Below are positions 21,093 to 32,941 of a stretch of DNA of 64,000 nucleotides, piece after piece. A model generated the notes under the pieces. That model was not told where the DNA came from and did no database searches. It saw only the letters and a program-made list of their open reading frames with translations. Position numbers and translations under genes: made by a program. The DNA is from Tetmemena sp. SeJ-2015 (lineage: Eukaryota > Ciliophora > Spirotrichea > Sporadotrichida > Oxytrichidae), in the NCBI GenBank assembly GCA_027382625.1, contig JAJKFJ010021927.1, forward strand, positions 1 through 64,000, in the 5' to 3' direction. Within the stretch, counting starts at the first letter, position 1. Every line of letters starts with the position of its first letter.

Positions 21093-21747
21093 TTCTTGAG
21101 GAAACTTGATGCCCATAGCGTGGAAAGGTATTTCGAGGAGGCTGAGTTTTCTAAATCCATATTTGCCTGTCTTCTTGTTGATAGCCACAGCTGTAAAGAG
21201 CGGTGAATAGGACAACTCCAAAAAGATGTAGTCTATTATACTGACGTTGTTGCAGATCACTACATCCCCACTGCTCACTTTATCCTGCACGCTCAACTCC
21301 CCTCTCTCATTCTTACTATACCAAATGTTTAAGTTGATATTTTTTCTTAACTTACATGAAATCAAAGTCCTTGTGGTCTGGGTGGTAGGCAGCCTTGATG
21401 GAGGTGACACTGAATGCTTGCATAAACAAACGCATCAAGCAGAAATTGGAGATGCGTTCAACTATTCGCACCAGCTTGGGGATCACGACAAAGTACTTTA
21501 GGATGTTCAGAGCTGTCAAAAACACACTAGCAGAAATACAAATGGAATCTTCACTCCCAATAAGATGAAACTTTAAACGTCTATATTAAAAAATTGCAAA
21601 CTCAGTATCTAGTGAGCAAGTAAAACAAAAGATTGATAAGCTTACCATTCTCAAGAGTGTGGAAATAGGGGATCTCTTTTCCTCTGGCAAGGGCACGAAG
21701 GGGTTAATGCCGCACGAAGCATCGTCAAATTTCCTGTACTTCTCCAT
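21093..21747 (-). CDS. Lysophospholipid acyltransferase, N-terminal MDSs of a scrambled gene
   Basis: ATG at 21745-21747 begins MEKYRKFDDASCGINPFVPL. A hydrophobic region (LNILKYFVVIPKLVRIVE) follows. The acyltransferase active-site region reads SGDVVICNNVSIIDYIFLEL. In PlsC enzymes the motif is H-x4-D; here the His position is Asn (N-V-S-I-I-D), codon AAC. It runs through LLEIPFHAMGIKFPQE and stops at TTTCCTCAAGAA (21093-21104, gene sense), shared in phase with 8093-8104. Breaks near 21550-21600 and 21330-21360 are probably IESs. The neighbouring unidentified gene (plus) ends just left of it. Loss of the catalytic His means activity cannot be assumed. Confidence 0.85.
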
Positions 21748-21948
21748 TACTCTTAAATCTTCAATTTGTAATATCAACAATAATTTAAGCCCTTTATGAT
21801 AAATTTCATATTCACACAAATTCTTCCTTTACTTTTCACTGTGTGGGAAAGATATAGTAACGAATACTATAATCAAATCAAATTCAAAAATTAACCTAAT
21901 AGCTTTTAGCTGCGAGTTATAATCGTGCAAGTTAATAATTTTCAAATA

Positions 21949-24900
21949 TGAATTACTTGGAGACTTCTGAATTCGGTTAAAACCAAGAAAATAATCTGGC
22001 TCATCAAGCCTATCAAGATATCATGAGCAATTAAAGTTACTCTCGCGGAGAGCCCCTTGCTTTAAATCAACTTAGCAATCTCCACTTCCCACTTTAAATG
22101 CTTCCTTATTTATAATACAGACTGGGTCAAGCGCATCGACGCCTACCTCCTTGCAAGCAAACTACCAAGTGTAAAATTTCCTGCAGAATGGAAATCACAT
22201 GCCTCAGACCTTGATCACTCCAATTTCTCTCCTCAACTCGCAGTTCAACTCTAACGCACAAATACTAGCTTCAAATCATCATGACAAGAAAATATAAAGT
22301 TTATTTAATTATTCTGTAGACAATAAGCCTAACTTCAGTTAGGGTAAGAGCGCACAGAAGCAAAAGATAAATACTAGCAATTCAAGGTATGAGGGTGGGT
22401 TCAATACCTACTCTTGGGCCTGGGACAAACGTGCCTCAAAATCAAGGCAGCTCTACTCAAGAGAAAGAAAATATTCAAGATTACTACTAGCAACAACAAT
22501 AGGTTGCTGATAGCAAAAACGATCATCAAAATTCCATGCAAGCCAATGCTTCAAACTTATTTCTAGAATCAAGATTATAATTGCTTGAATTTAGCTATAG
22601 CTATCGATTTTTAGAGTAGTGTAACAGCTTAAGTCAGGAGCTATGACTAAAGAGCAACTGCTCTCCAGGCTTCAGTCAGGTTTGACTCCACAGAGCAACA
22701 CATTTAATTAATCTAACTAGCAGTCAGCCTCTACTCTGCCTCTTAACTTCTAAGATGATCTCGCAAAGCATCTTAACAGCATGCAGACGTATAGCAACTT
22801 GGCCAATTAAAACACCTTACTTGGAGGCACTTTCAGCAACAGTAACCAAGTCCCTTAGCTATCGGAGGTTCCTTAACTTACTCTCACTAGCCAAATGAAC
22901 AGTCTCTTCGGCAGCTATATAGACTCCACTCATTCTGTAGCTGGAGCAACCAATGACAACCAAAGGGAAAATGCAGCTTCTCTGCTCCTGCCTGAGACAG
23001 AATCCTTAGCCAATAACTTAGACCATCTCTTATCTTTCAAATACTTACTTACTTACTTACTTCACTTTTAAATCTTAGAAGCAACTTGCTACTCACCAGC
23101 CTTTGAATTTGATAACTTAATTCAGTCAGCAATCCTCCACTTACAGAGAGCAAAACTAGGCCACAAATAATTATCATCAAGCCTTAGGACTGCCACCTCT
23201 TCAGAAACCAGCTCCTCCTTAGATAATTAGCCAAACTCCCACCAACTACAAAGCTTCTATCAACTCTTAGCTACCTGAAATAAGGAACATTTTTGGAAAT
23301 TTAATTCATTTGCTACCTCATTTGCTATCCTAGGAGCTTGGAGGCTAATCAGCTAGAGCTACGAGAAATATGGAAGCAGGTTAAGGCTCTCTCCACAGTT
23401 AAGCACTAGCCCCTGGGAGTTTACTTGACTAGGTAAGCAACACAACTGGCTAACTGCAGATGAATTAGCAATAGTACTCCACTTCAAATAGCGCCAGCAA
23501 TAAATAAAGCGTGACCACTGCCAACTTTATGAATGGTCAAGAATAATAATTGTATTGAATATAAGTTCATCTTAATTAAGAATTCCAGTCAGTGCATTTA
23601 GGACTGTAAACAGTAAGGTTTTAAAATATCTGATGTTGAATTGAATAATTTTTAAGTTGTCAGCTATTTAGGCAGAAGATTCTCTAGCTGCAACTCATTT
23701 GATAAACGTGACTAACTTTAACGGATGTGACGATATGAGCCAAGACATCATCTCACACTTATAATTTAATAATCTAAATGCAGCGATGTTCACTCAGTCA
23801 GAGAGATTCCTCAGAATAGAATCAGCAGAAAGAAGGGAATTCAGATGATCATGGACAACAAGATAAACAACAGTTTTAGGTGAGATAATTCCACAGAGGT
23901 GGTCCAGCTATGCAAAGAAATTTGAATACCTCCCTGGAAAACGATGCAGAGATCTCTCTACTGCCAGTGAACTTTAAAGAGAGGAACTAAGATCCCAATG
24001 AAAGAAGGGCTTTCTAAACTTATGTCTAACTCTTCAACTCTACTTGTGCATTTTCATTTTGTATAGCTGCCTTTACAATTTACTGATAGACTTTTTGAAG
24101 AAGATCCAGGGCTGATAAAGATCATAGACACTGATCGCTAGATGAAAGATGAATTAATGCTCAAGCCAGATCATCTGTAACTTAAAAGCCAGAGAAACAG
24201 ATCCCCCTCTCCTAACTCAAATCTGATTAATCCAGCTTAGGGCAACTAGCAGAGCCAATAAGACCTGCAGCTACTGACCTATAACTCTTGCTTCTACAAG
24301 CCAAGCTCATCTTCTACCTCTCAGTTGGAGACTTACCCTACTTGCTTATAATAGTAGTTGTAGCAACACCATCTTTAAAGCTAGTCAAGTCATGGGCAGT
24401 TGTAAAATCTTACTACAGGCTAGAATCCACTGGTTGGAGGCACTTAAATAACCCTACCTTATGAAGATGAAGGCTTGGTTGAGTTCTATGACAGATCAAA
24501 CATGAGTAGACAGTCGTATGAGTAACAGAGAGCAGGATAAAATCAAGGAAATCAAAACTTTGCGGCAGATATTGTACAAAATTTGTGTTTTAAGATAGAA
24601 GACTTTCATCTTAATCAAGGTATGAAGGAGTGCCTTAAGTTCTATTTTTTAACTTTGCTTTTGCCTAATTTGAACAGTGTTGCAAGTGCTGAGAGCTTGC
24701 CCGTTGTAAATGCTCAGATGACTTCAAATTAAATGCTTGGAGCAGCCAATCAAAGCAACCAAGGGCATACTACAGCCCAGAACTTGCCTAAATATTTCTT
24801 TGACTAGGAGGAAAACAGCGCTGAGGAGAATGACTTTGATCAGGAAGAGATATTGAGGAAGGCAAGTGAGCTTACTAAAGCCATTGATAACTAGTTCTCC

Positions 24901-25740
24901 TATTTACTGAGTTAGAGAGATGAATCAAATGAGCAAAGATAATCGTCTCATGGCCCAAATCCTTTAGCCTCAGCTTTCGATCAGTCGCAAGGTCCATTGA
25001 ATGCACCTAGAGGCAACTACCAAGATGGCTATGAAGATGAGAAGATTCAGAGATTTGCTTCCATATTCAACAGCCCTCAACCTCAAAACATTAAAGTGAA
25101 ATATCTTATGACTTAATTTCGAAAACAACTCTAATCTGAAGCATTACTTGCAGTCCTCCCATTTCGATGCTAACTGCGCAGGAAGTTAAGTTGCAGTAAC
25201 CGTTCCTTCAGAGCAGTTGGTATTTTCTAATTTTAGCTCAAACACTGGCTCCAAGCCAAATCTTCTAATCTCTCAAAGAGTGGAAGAGGCAAACTCCTAT
25301 AATCATCAGTTTGGAAACACTCAGTCGCTTGTTTAAACTCAAAGATTACCCGATTTGATCAGTACATTTATTCACCATTCTTTTATTAACTTCTTCTTTC
25401 TTTGATTTGCAGTTGCAGAACGATCTCACTTAATCACATATGAATGAGACCTATTCCTAGCTCTACGAGGGACAGTCTTGTGATGGAGGTGTGGGTATCT
25501 CCACGATCATGGCAAGCAACAAGCCCAATCCAAACTACTCTCTTAATGGACATTAGTAGGCGCACCTCAAGAATTTCAATGCCACGCAGAGCATGGTAGC
25601 ACATGTCTAGAATCAGGTTGGGGCTTTGCTAGCTTCAAGTGGTTAGAAATTATTTGGAGCTGCTTCTATGGTCCACAAAAGACAAGGCTCTAATTAGTTT
25701 CCTAATAACCAGAGTAGTAAATAAATGTAAATGTATATTA
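21949..25740 (+). CDS. Large Asn/Gln/Ser-rich protein
   Basis: ATG 21949 begins MNYLETSEFGQNQENNLAHQ. The reading stays protein-like for almost 4 kb if several AT-rich breaks (about 22100, 22300, 22570, 23040, 23290, 23560, 24010, 24620, 25110, 25350) are removed. Composition is dominated by Asn, Gln, Ser and Leu, much of it TAA/TAG-coded Gln. Islands with order: YEDEGLVEFYDRSN, VQNLCFKIEDFHLNQ, GTYEGGF-like turns. Around 23890 one frame reads W-S-S-Y-A-K followed by LPGKRCRDL, loosely like a Myb/SANT repeat, but the frame is not secure. No function assigned. The boundary with the next gene is uncertain; they could be one locus. Confidence 0.45.
23043..23061 (+). repeat. TTAC microsatellite
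   Basis: Tandem ttac units within an AT-rich break of the Asn/Gln-rich gene, probably inside an IES. Confidence 0.7.
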
Positions 25741-25977
25741 TTTTTAAGAGAACGCCAGTCAACCATGAACAGGTAACCTAGGTGTCTTAAAGAGCTGCGT
25801 AGCCTTTTATCTTCTTCTTTAATTTAATGCCAACTGACTTTACCTCTTTCTCAACCAATCCCTACTACCAAACTGGTTAGAAACATTCAGGCCAGAATCT
25901 TAATCACCACAGCTCAAAGAAGTCAAACTATAAATGCTTCAATATTGATACACAAATTAGTTTGATTATAGTGGAAC

Positions 25978-28111
25978 ATGACTCCTCACAACAACTAGCT
26001 GAGCAGTTTCAATCCGCACCTAAACAACCCTCTGTAAACCATCCACTCTACTTTCTACGAGGGAGCTTCCCAGCAGACTATTACAAGCTACGATTAAAGC
26101 ACGCAGCCATCATACCCAGTAGTCTCAGCAGCAAACATGCCTAACAATTTCTAGTAGTATGACTATTACTCCTACCCATAGAAGGAGCTGGACTAGAGCT
26201 ACAACCCAGGAGGCATAGCGGGCTACGAGATCCTCAACGATACCAAAAATTTCAAAGACAGAAACAGCAAGTGGATCAACCAATAGCAGTACAAGCGCAA
26301 CCTCATCAAAGAGTAAGCTGACTAGACTGAGCTCAAGGAATGCACTTTCAAACCACAAACTAACAACAAGTCAACCAAGATGCTGAGGGATAGAAGGAAC
26401 GGCTCTGCCTCTACTCGAAACGAGAAACTCTACGAGCAGAAGTTTAAGAAGGTGGAGCAGACTCAGTAACGCTACAACAAGGAGGAGAGCGAGAAGATGC
26501 AACAGGCTTGCACTTTCAGACCACAGGTAAACGATAAGGACAAGTTCGGGGGAGTCATCACCAGCAGGTACATGCAAATAACTGAGGACTTAGTTACTAA
26601 CAGAATACACGTCAATGACTTCTACAACGCAGGGCTCCAGCACTACAACCAAGAAGAAGCCAAACTCAAGGAATGCACTTTCGTACCCCAGATCAATCAG
26701 CAATATTTAGTCTTATATTCAATAATCATAATAATTTATAAACTTGAATGGTCTAAAAAGAGGCATGCAAACTGCGCAATTGTACACCAGCATCAACGCT
26801 TTCGAGCGTTTAAGCAAGCCACTAAGTTAGTTAATGCCTCAGATAGAGGGCAACATCTAATCTCAACAACAACTTCAAAGTGAGCAAACCACTGATGAAA
26901 ACGGCTAACTCATCTCCGAACCTCATCTCCTTAAATTTTTATTCATGACTAGAATGACTTGATGAATCCGTACTTGAACAACACAATCCCTGAGGAGGAA
27001 TCGGAGATTGATAAGATTCAGAGTCAGCTGAATTCCTTCGGACAGTAGCTTTAAAATTTCCAGACTTTCAACTAGCAACTCTCTCCCGAATAGCAGTAAC
27101 AGTTGCTTCTCTCTCAGTTCAACTCCTTCAATTAAAACCAAACTCAGCCGCAGTCTAGCAACCAACAATTCACTTTCAGCAATGGCAAGTTACTCTCCCC
27201 TCCTTAGCAAAATCCCTTGACCGGCTGCTTCTAGACAACTCGAGTTCTCACCAGCTCACCAAGAGTTGCACACTCAGTTAATGCAATAACTAGAGCAACT
27301 TCAGCTCTTAAATGGACAGGAAGCACTGAATTAGAATCTAGAACTCACCAACTAACCAAATAAGTGTCATACTATACCCCAACATGTCTTAAACTTACTA
27401 GAGAGGTAAAATCAGTTCTTGGAACGCAAAGAGGAAACCAAGAAGCGTATATTAGAGCAGACTGCACCAAGTCTAAAGCCTAGCATCAACGACCTTGCTT
27501 GCACACTATATTTGGAGCACTCTAAGGGAGTAGGCTTTCATGAAAGACAACAAGAGGCAATAAATAAGAAGCAAAATCTACAGATGCTTTAGCAATAGTC
27601 TATCATGCAGCAGTGTTCCTTCCAGCCTTAGATCACTAAGCTCGCTTCCTAACTTCCTGGTAAATCAGTGGAGGAAAAATGCTACGGCGATCTTTTGAAG
27701 AAGTAGCAGAAGCTTGATAGTATACAGGCACAGATGGAAATTGAAAAGAGAAATGTGGAGACATTCAAACCGCACCTCATTCCCTCCAAGCTCCAAGAAT
27801 TTGACCAAGTATAATCCAAGCTAAGTATAACGAGGGGAGGTCTCGAGGGATTCTTATCAACCATGATAATTATTATAACTGAATCTATGTTTACTATATT
27901 GAACACAACATAACAGCAGCGCTTACTCTAATCAGAGTAGTTTAGGATAGACAAAGAGTTGCAGGAATTAAAAGAGTGCACTTACAAGCCCTAGACAGTA
28001 GAGTGTCCTGACTATATCAAGCGCATAGCCGAGGAGAGTAAAAAGATAAAGGCCGAGAGAGCCAAAATCGAAAGTTAGCTCCCACCTCAAAAGCCTGAAT
28101 TCAGAGTCTGA
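25978..28111 (+). CDS. Repeat protein with Cys-Thr-Phe-x-Pro motifs
   Basis: From ATG 25978 (MTPHNNQLSSFNPHLN) the frame has at least four short repeats of the form E-C-T-F-x-P-x-x-N: LKECTFKPQTN, QACTFRPQVN, LKECTFVPQIN and LKECTYKPQT. They are separated by charged helices (EKLYEQKFKKVEQTQ, EESEKMQQ). I have seen such TFxP repeats in protist coiled-coil and ciliary proteins, but I know no defined biochemical role. The end is TGA 28109-28111 after QKPEFRV. Breaks near 26700-26890, 26910-26945, 27340-27400 and 27840-27910 look like IESs. The start may belong to the preceding gene. Confidence 0.55.
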
Positions 28112-28506
28112 ATCAGGAACTAACTGTGATCTTGATATAAATGCACGGTATATAATTAGAGACTTGGTTTTTAATAAGAAGATGGAATGTAGTTTGAGCT
28201 TTGAGTTCAAAAAGTACTAATATGAAAATCTATCCCCTGGTAATATTCACTAAAATACACCTTCTCTAATAAGTGCAGTTGTTTTAAGGTGTGTCTGGGT
28301 TAGCCTAATTTAAAGTAACAGCTGCTAGTGTTGGGAGGCTGGGTCTTTTAATTTAAATTAGAAATGAGCAGCTATATTATAGATAATAATTTAATAAAAA
28401 AGAGAATTAAATTAATAATTGAATTAATAAATTTAAAATCCGTGGCAGTTGAAGTGTGAAACTTAGGGCTAAAATTATTACTATTCGATTTAGCATGAAA
28501 TTTAAA
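28112..28506. other. Intergenic, AT-rich
   Basis: No convincing gene. A short stretch at 28290-28345 is more GC-rich (gctgctagtgttgggaggctggg) without a recognised role. Confidence 0.35.
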
Positions 28507-28765
28507 GCAACTTTTATCCTTGCAACTTCTTCGTGGAGGACTGTGTAGCGAGTTACTTCGGTCATAAGTTTTTGAACTTGGCTAATTTCTTGGTTCGGAG
28601 TTTGAAACATCAATATCTCTTCATAGACACCTCCTATCGTAATGGTAGCAGAACAAACTCTTATTATATTTCAATAAGCTATCGAACAAGCCCCATATTG
28701 AGTAACCTACTTTAAACAATTTAGCGGGCAACTTTTTCCAACTCTTCATTTATTATTTTAACTTA
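28507..28765. repeat. Dispersed repeat, copy 2
   Basis: Collinear with 409-660: cttttatccttgcaactt, then acaaactcttatta, then the 24-mer-like block around 28739-28762 (22 of 24 bases identical). Same strand orientation. No coding potential shared by both copies. Confidence 0.5.
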
Positions 28766-29226
28766 CTTCCCATTTAAATTTAACTGTATTAACTTTTGAT
28801 GCAGTTAATTACTTTTAAACCTTCGAGACAGATTTCCTGCTGTTCAATTAATTCTTAAGTAGCTCTTATATCTTCAGAATATTAAGACCCTTAGATATTG
28901 AAACTAGATATTTTGTGAGAGTTGTAAAAATACACATTGTTTAGTTATTGACTGCAAAAATATTTGTTCACTTGTATCTGAAGCGACCTTGAGTTCTATG
29001 GAGTACTCTCGGAGAATCACAAAAGCCCTAGTACTTGTGCATCACCTACACGTTATCCCAGATTAGCAAATCCTTTATAGACAAAAATATTTCTTATTTC
29101 AAAATATTTCATAATATATTTAACTTAATCCCCTTCTTCCCAAGTGTGCTGAAAAATAAAAATGAGCTTGTAGATTCCATAACGTTTCACTATTTGTTCT
29201 AGAATTTAATAATTACTCTGATGAAT
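28766..29226. other. Unassigned stretch
   Basis: AT-rich. One plus-strand frame at 28990-29070 reads LEFYGVLSENHKSPS, but it is short and isolated, so no gene is called. Confidence 0.3.
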
Positions 29227-30030
29227 TCAGATTTTACTTTACTTTAGAAAGTCTTCAATCTTGTATATAGATTGCTTGCCCTTATCCAATATTTTGGCAC
29301 TAGCGGAAGAGCCCAGAAAAAAGCACTCTTGACTTTTCGGCTCTCCCTATACATCATCATCTTCAATGGAGTCATAGAACTTATTCTTATCTACAAATTT
29401 GTGGGAAGTTATCGGATCTGTTAAGGAGTTAATGTCTGCCTCAGATATTCCCGCAAAGTCAGGGATCTTGGAAACGTCTACCTCCACTGTAAAATCTTTT
29501 CTGAATCTCTCAAAAAGTTCCTCATCATCATCTTTGTAAAAATTTATTGCCTCCACCAAATCTATTAGCCAAGTCTATCCATTCTATTAAAGAAAAGCAC
29601 TATCAATATGAGAGTGTGTATTTAGGTGTGACTTTGGTGTGAAGGAGGTTGAATACGCTGGAGTCTTGAGGGCGGTAGAAATTGCCATCCTGGTGCCAGT
29701 AATTTGCAGTCTAATAACTTTCCTTTAATTAGAATAATAACACAAAGTATAAGTTCTATGATTGTGTATTAGCCTGAGGCCTCATCAATGTTTGAGATTT
29801 TTGCTACCTGGGGAAAATCTTTGATCTGATTGTTGAAAGCAAGCGATGGAGGAAGCAGAATTACCTCATCAAATAGGCCTTTAGTGAGCATGTATTACTG
29901 TTGTGGGTTCAAATTTACACCCTTGATGCAAATTACTCCGTGGCGCCGTATTGCTTTCAAAATTTCCATCTTCTTTTCGAGAAGGTGGGTCACTGATGTC
30001 TTTTCAAAAGTTGTTATATTGAAGAGAAAT
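29227..30030 (-). CDS. TauD/TfdA-type Fe(II)/2-oxoglutarate dioxygenase, probably incomplete
   Basis: The minus strand reads TSVTHLLEKKMEILKAIRRH, GVICIKGVNLNPQQ, then VAKISNIDEASG. After an IES (pointer TAC, 29699-29768) comes YWHQDGNFYRPQDSSVF and LLHTKVTP. The HxD iron-binding pair of the family is the HQD. The following part (EWIDLANRFGGG, FRKDFTVEVDVSKIPDF, ITSHKFVDK) ends at TGA near 29227. The distal iron-binding His and the 2-oxoglutarate Arg were not found, so a segment may be missing or lie elsewhere in the germline. Substrate unknown. Confidence 0.6.
29699..29768 (-). other. IES, pointer TAC
   Basis: TAC repeats at 29766-29768 and 29699-29701 (gene sense). The 67-bp removal yields DEASGQYWHQDG in frame, uniting the strand and the HxD motif. 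Confidence 0.6.
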
Positions 30031-31004
30031 TAATAGATAAGGCGAGAGCTATATTTGTTTCACTAAATTAAAAATAGAGAATGAGGTAACAGATGAGTAA
30101 ATGATTAATAAATATATTCAAAAATTAAATAATTAAATGAAATCGCAACATAAAGTTCTTAGAAGTATTTTCCATCTACATTAGAGTAATAAAAATTACC
30201 AAAAAGTGAGCTCATTCAAGTAAGGCCTTTTCTAATGATTTTATTATGAAATTTCAAATAAGTTTAGCGCATTTTTAACCGCAATTTCGTATTTCTTCTT
30301 TGCTGTTTTTTCCTTAAGAATAATTACTTAGACTTTAATGGAACTCTTGATATTTAAATATGGCATCTAATAAAGTGAAATTCTTATGAACTCATCCAGC
30401 AAGAACTAATAGACTATTATATGATATAGTGTGAGAGAGAGAGAGAGAAAATTCTTTTCAGGTGCGTAAAACTGTAATGTTTTATTTTGTACAAATCAAT
30501 TTTCAATAACATTTTAAATTCTTACCTATCTTAATAAAGCTATTAAACTGTAATAAAAAAGTGAGTTAGGTGCCCAAATTCCTAAAGGAGGGAGGAATAT
30601 GCTAGGGCAAACGCCATGTCAAGGTCATCTATTTTTTAATTTAGAGAGAAATATTTAAAGTGCAGCATCAATTACAAAACTTTGTTAAAAAGATTGTTTG
30701 AATAAATTTTGAGAGTTTTGGCCTTCTCTCTTCATAATTCTTTCTTATATTTGACTAGTAATAACATTCTTTCTGAGCAAAAATACTGCAAAAAATTGAA
30801 GAGTATTAAATCTATTTATTCAAAAGAAGGTTCAAGGTTATCAAAAGCTAATTGGTTTTATCAAAGAAGTTTAATGAGTTTTCAGAGTAGCAGCTGAGAG
30901 TATTTCTTCTTCGTCTCCTCACTTGCCTTAAACAAATGCAGAGGGTTCTAAATTATCGCCATAACTTTAACTAAAACAAAAGCACATTAAAGAAAGCACA
31001 TTAT
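30031..31004. other. Intergenic, AT-rich, with GA repeat
   Basis: No supported gene; the open frame at 30709-30897 has no protein-like features. Contains a (GA)n run near 30432-30447. Confidence 0.5.
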
Positions 31005-32941
31005 AATAGTCTGAAGTCATCTTCAAGCTCAGAGGCTCTGAACAGGTAGCCAGGGTCATAGTACTCTCTTGCCATTTCTTGCTTAGACTGCTCAAAAGGG
31101 TTGTCCCACATCACTACAACAGTGTCTCTCAAGATTAACCATATAATAGTAGTAGTGATGGCAATATTTTAAAGAAGTTAAGAGCCTCCTTGAGGAAAAT
31201 ACTCTGCAGATTGTTCTCTCTGAGGTCGAGCAAGCTCAGCTTCATAACAGCGCCCTTCTTAGCAGTTCTCTCATCCACATCCTCCAAGTCAGAGTGAGGG
31301 CCCTCCACTGTGCGGATCTTGTTCTTGCGACACAGCAGTACTTCCAAAGATCTCAAGTTGGGACTGGCTAGCAGCTCAGTGAAACACTTCTGCCCAAGCT
31401 TACACTCAGACAAGTTAAGCTTATAAGATATCTCAAATTATGGAGTTGAGGAATCTGAGGTCCTTGAGGTAGGAGGACTGGCTGAGTTGGATGGCTTACT
31501 GGTCACCTCTGAGAGAACGGCTGAGATCTAGCCGCTGTAGAAGTGGCAAGCCAGAGTTCTTCTTTCCTTTGCCGATCTACATAGTGTGCTACTGGTCTTT
31601 GATACCCTTGTTACCAGCCAGATAGACGTTGGTGAGGAAGTCGCAATTCTCCTTCAGGTACTTCATCAGCAGAGGGAAAGTTCGCTCAAGCAAATTGTTG
31701 GTCAGTTCCAAGTGGCTAAGTCTCACAAGTTTAAAAACCCAAGGATGATATGAGTGATGATATTTTAAGTTTGTTGCTCTGGATAAGGTTCAAGATCTAT
31801 TCGTCTGTGATCTCGCAGTTCTCCAAATAGAGAATCAACAATAATATGCTTCATTTAGATTGAGAGACTCTCGAGTTCTGGGTTGATGAGATCGAGTTCA
31901 GTGATGTAGTTGAGGAAGAGGTTGAGTCTGTTGTGGCTCAAGTTCAACTCTCGAAGTTGGAAGCCCTTGCACTTTCCTTGCCCCTAGTCTCTCGTTGGAG
32001 ATCATATAAGTCTGTGACTGATCAATGTCGCAGTCCACCAGTATCAGTCGGGTCAGTCTTGAGAAGTCAGAAGTTTTTGGTGAGGTTAGAAAGAGCAGAC
32101 CCTGCACAGAGATTGGGTTGCAAGAGAGGTCCAGAGATCTAAGTTACTTAGCTCTAGGGTTAGAGGCTAAGATCATGCACTCACTAGCTGTGATGAAAGT
32201 TGAAATCAGGCAAAGCTCGAGGATGGGTGTTTCATAGGTCTTCAGGATTTTATCGATGTAAGCTATTCTGACCAGAAACTCACTTATCTCAAGCCTCTAT
32301 ATCATATTGATCTCTTATAAATCACTTTAGAGTTCTGAGTTTGAGAGCTCAAGTTCCTCTCTTTTGCAAATCTCACTCCCCCATAGCAGTCTTCACCCTC
32401 ATCTTCCATCCTCTCATCCTCTTCTCCTTTCTCTTTAGTGGCACTACTCTTTTGAAACTCGATCTTCATCTTGCTTTGGAGAAGTTAGAAGTAGTTCTTG
32501 TCCTGGGAGAGGCGCATGTTCCTGCGGTCCTCATCACTCATGTCGTAATCGTAGTAGGAGTAGCCGAAGGCAGCAGAGCGTCGCATGATCTCGTTGATGT
32601 AGAGCTTCTTGGTGGCGTCCAACTGAGCGATGTGCTGGTCTCGCTTCTTGATCATCTCCTCGTGCTCCCTCTCCTTGAGTCTGCGCTGTCTCTCATCCTC
32701 GTCCAGCATCTCCATGTCATCGTCCTCGCCCTTCTTCTTGTCACTCATGAAGAAGTCCCTGTATTGGGATAGTAATATATAAGAATATGATTTATAATTT
32801 AAGTGGATGCGATGAGAGAGTCTTGCTTCTTCTGCTCAGCAGTCTTCTTAGACGACAGGTGGGCGGCATCACAAACAAACCCAATTGAGAGACTAGTTAC
32901 TTCGCTTGAGTAGCCTACTGCAGTTGTTGCTTTCCAAACAT
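31005..32941 (-). CDS. Leucine-rich repeat protein
   Basis: ATG at 32939-32941 begins MFGKQQLQQATQAKQLVSQLG. A very charged N-terminal helix follows (DKKKGEDDDMEMLDEDERQR, KEREHEEMIKKRDQHIAQL), with DYDMSDEDRRNMRLS. The rest contains LRR-type units with spaced Leu and Asn: LGQKCFTELLASPNLRSLEV, LSLLDLRENNLQSIFLKE and, in other frames, LTRLILVDCDI. The C-terminus ends DNPFEQSKQEMAREYYDPGY then EDDFRLL. LRRs usually bind proteins; no enzymatic domain seen. Breaks near 31140, 31420, 31730-31850, 32300 and 32760-32810 are likely IESs. No TGA immediately follows the last conserved-looking residues, so the 3' end is approximate. Confidence 0.65.

Noticed and set aside
30709..30897. 62-codon open frame
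   Set aside because: Isolated, low-complexity, not continued in code 6 with domain-like sequence.
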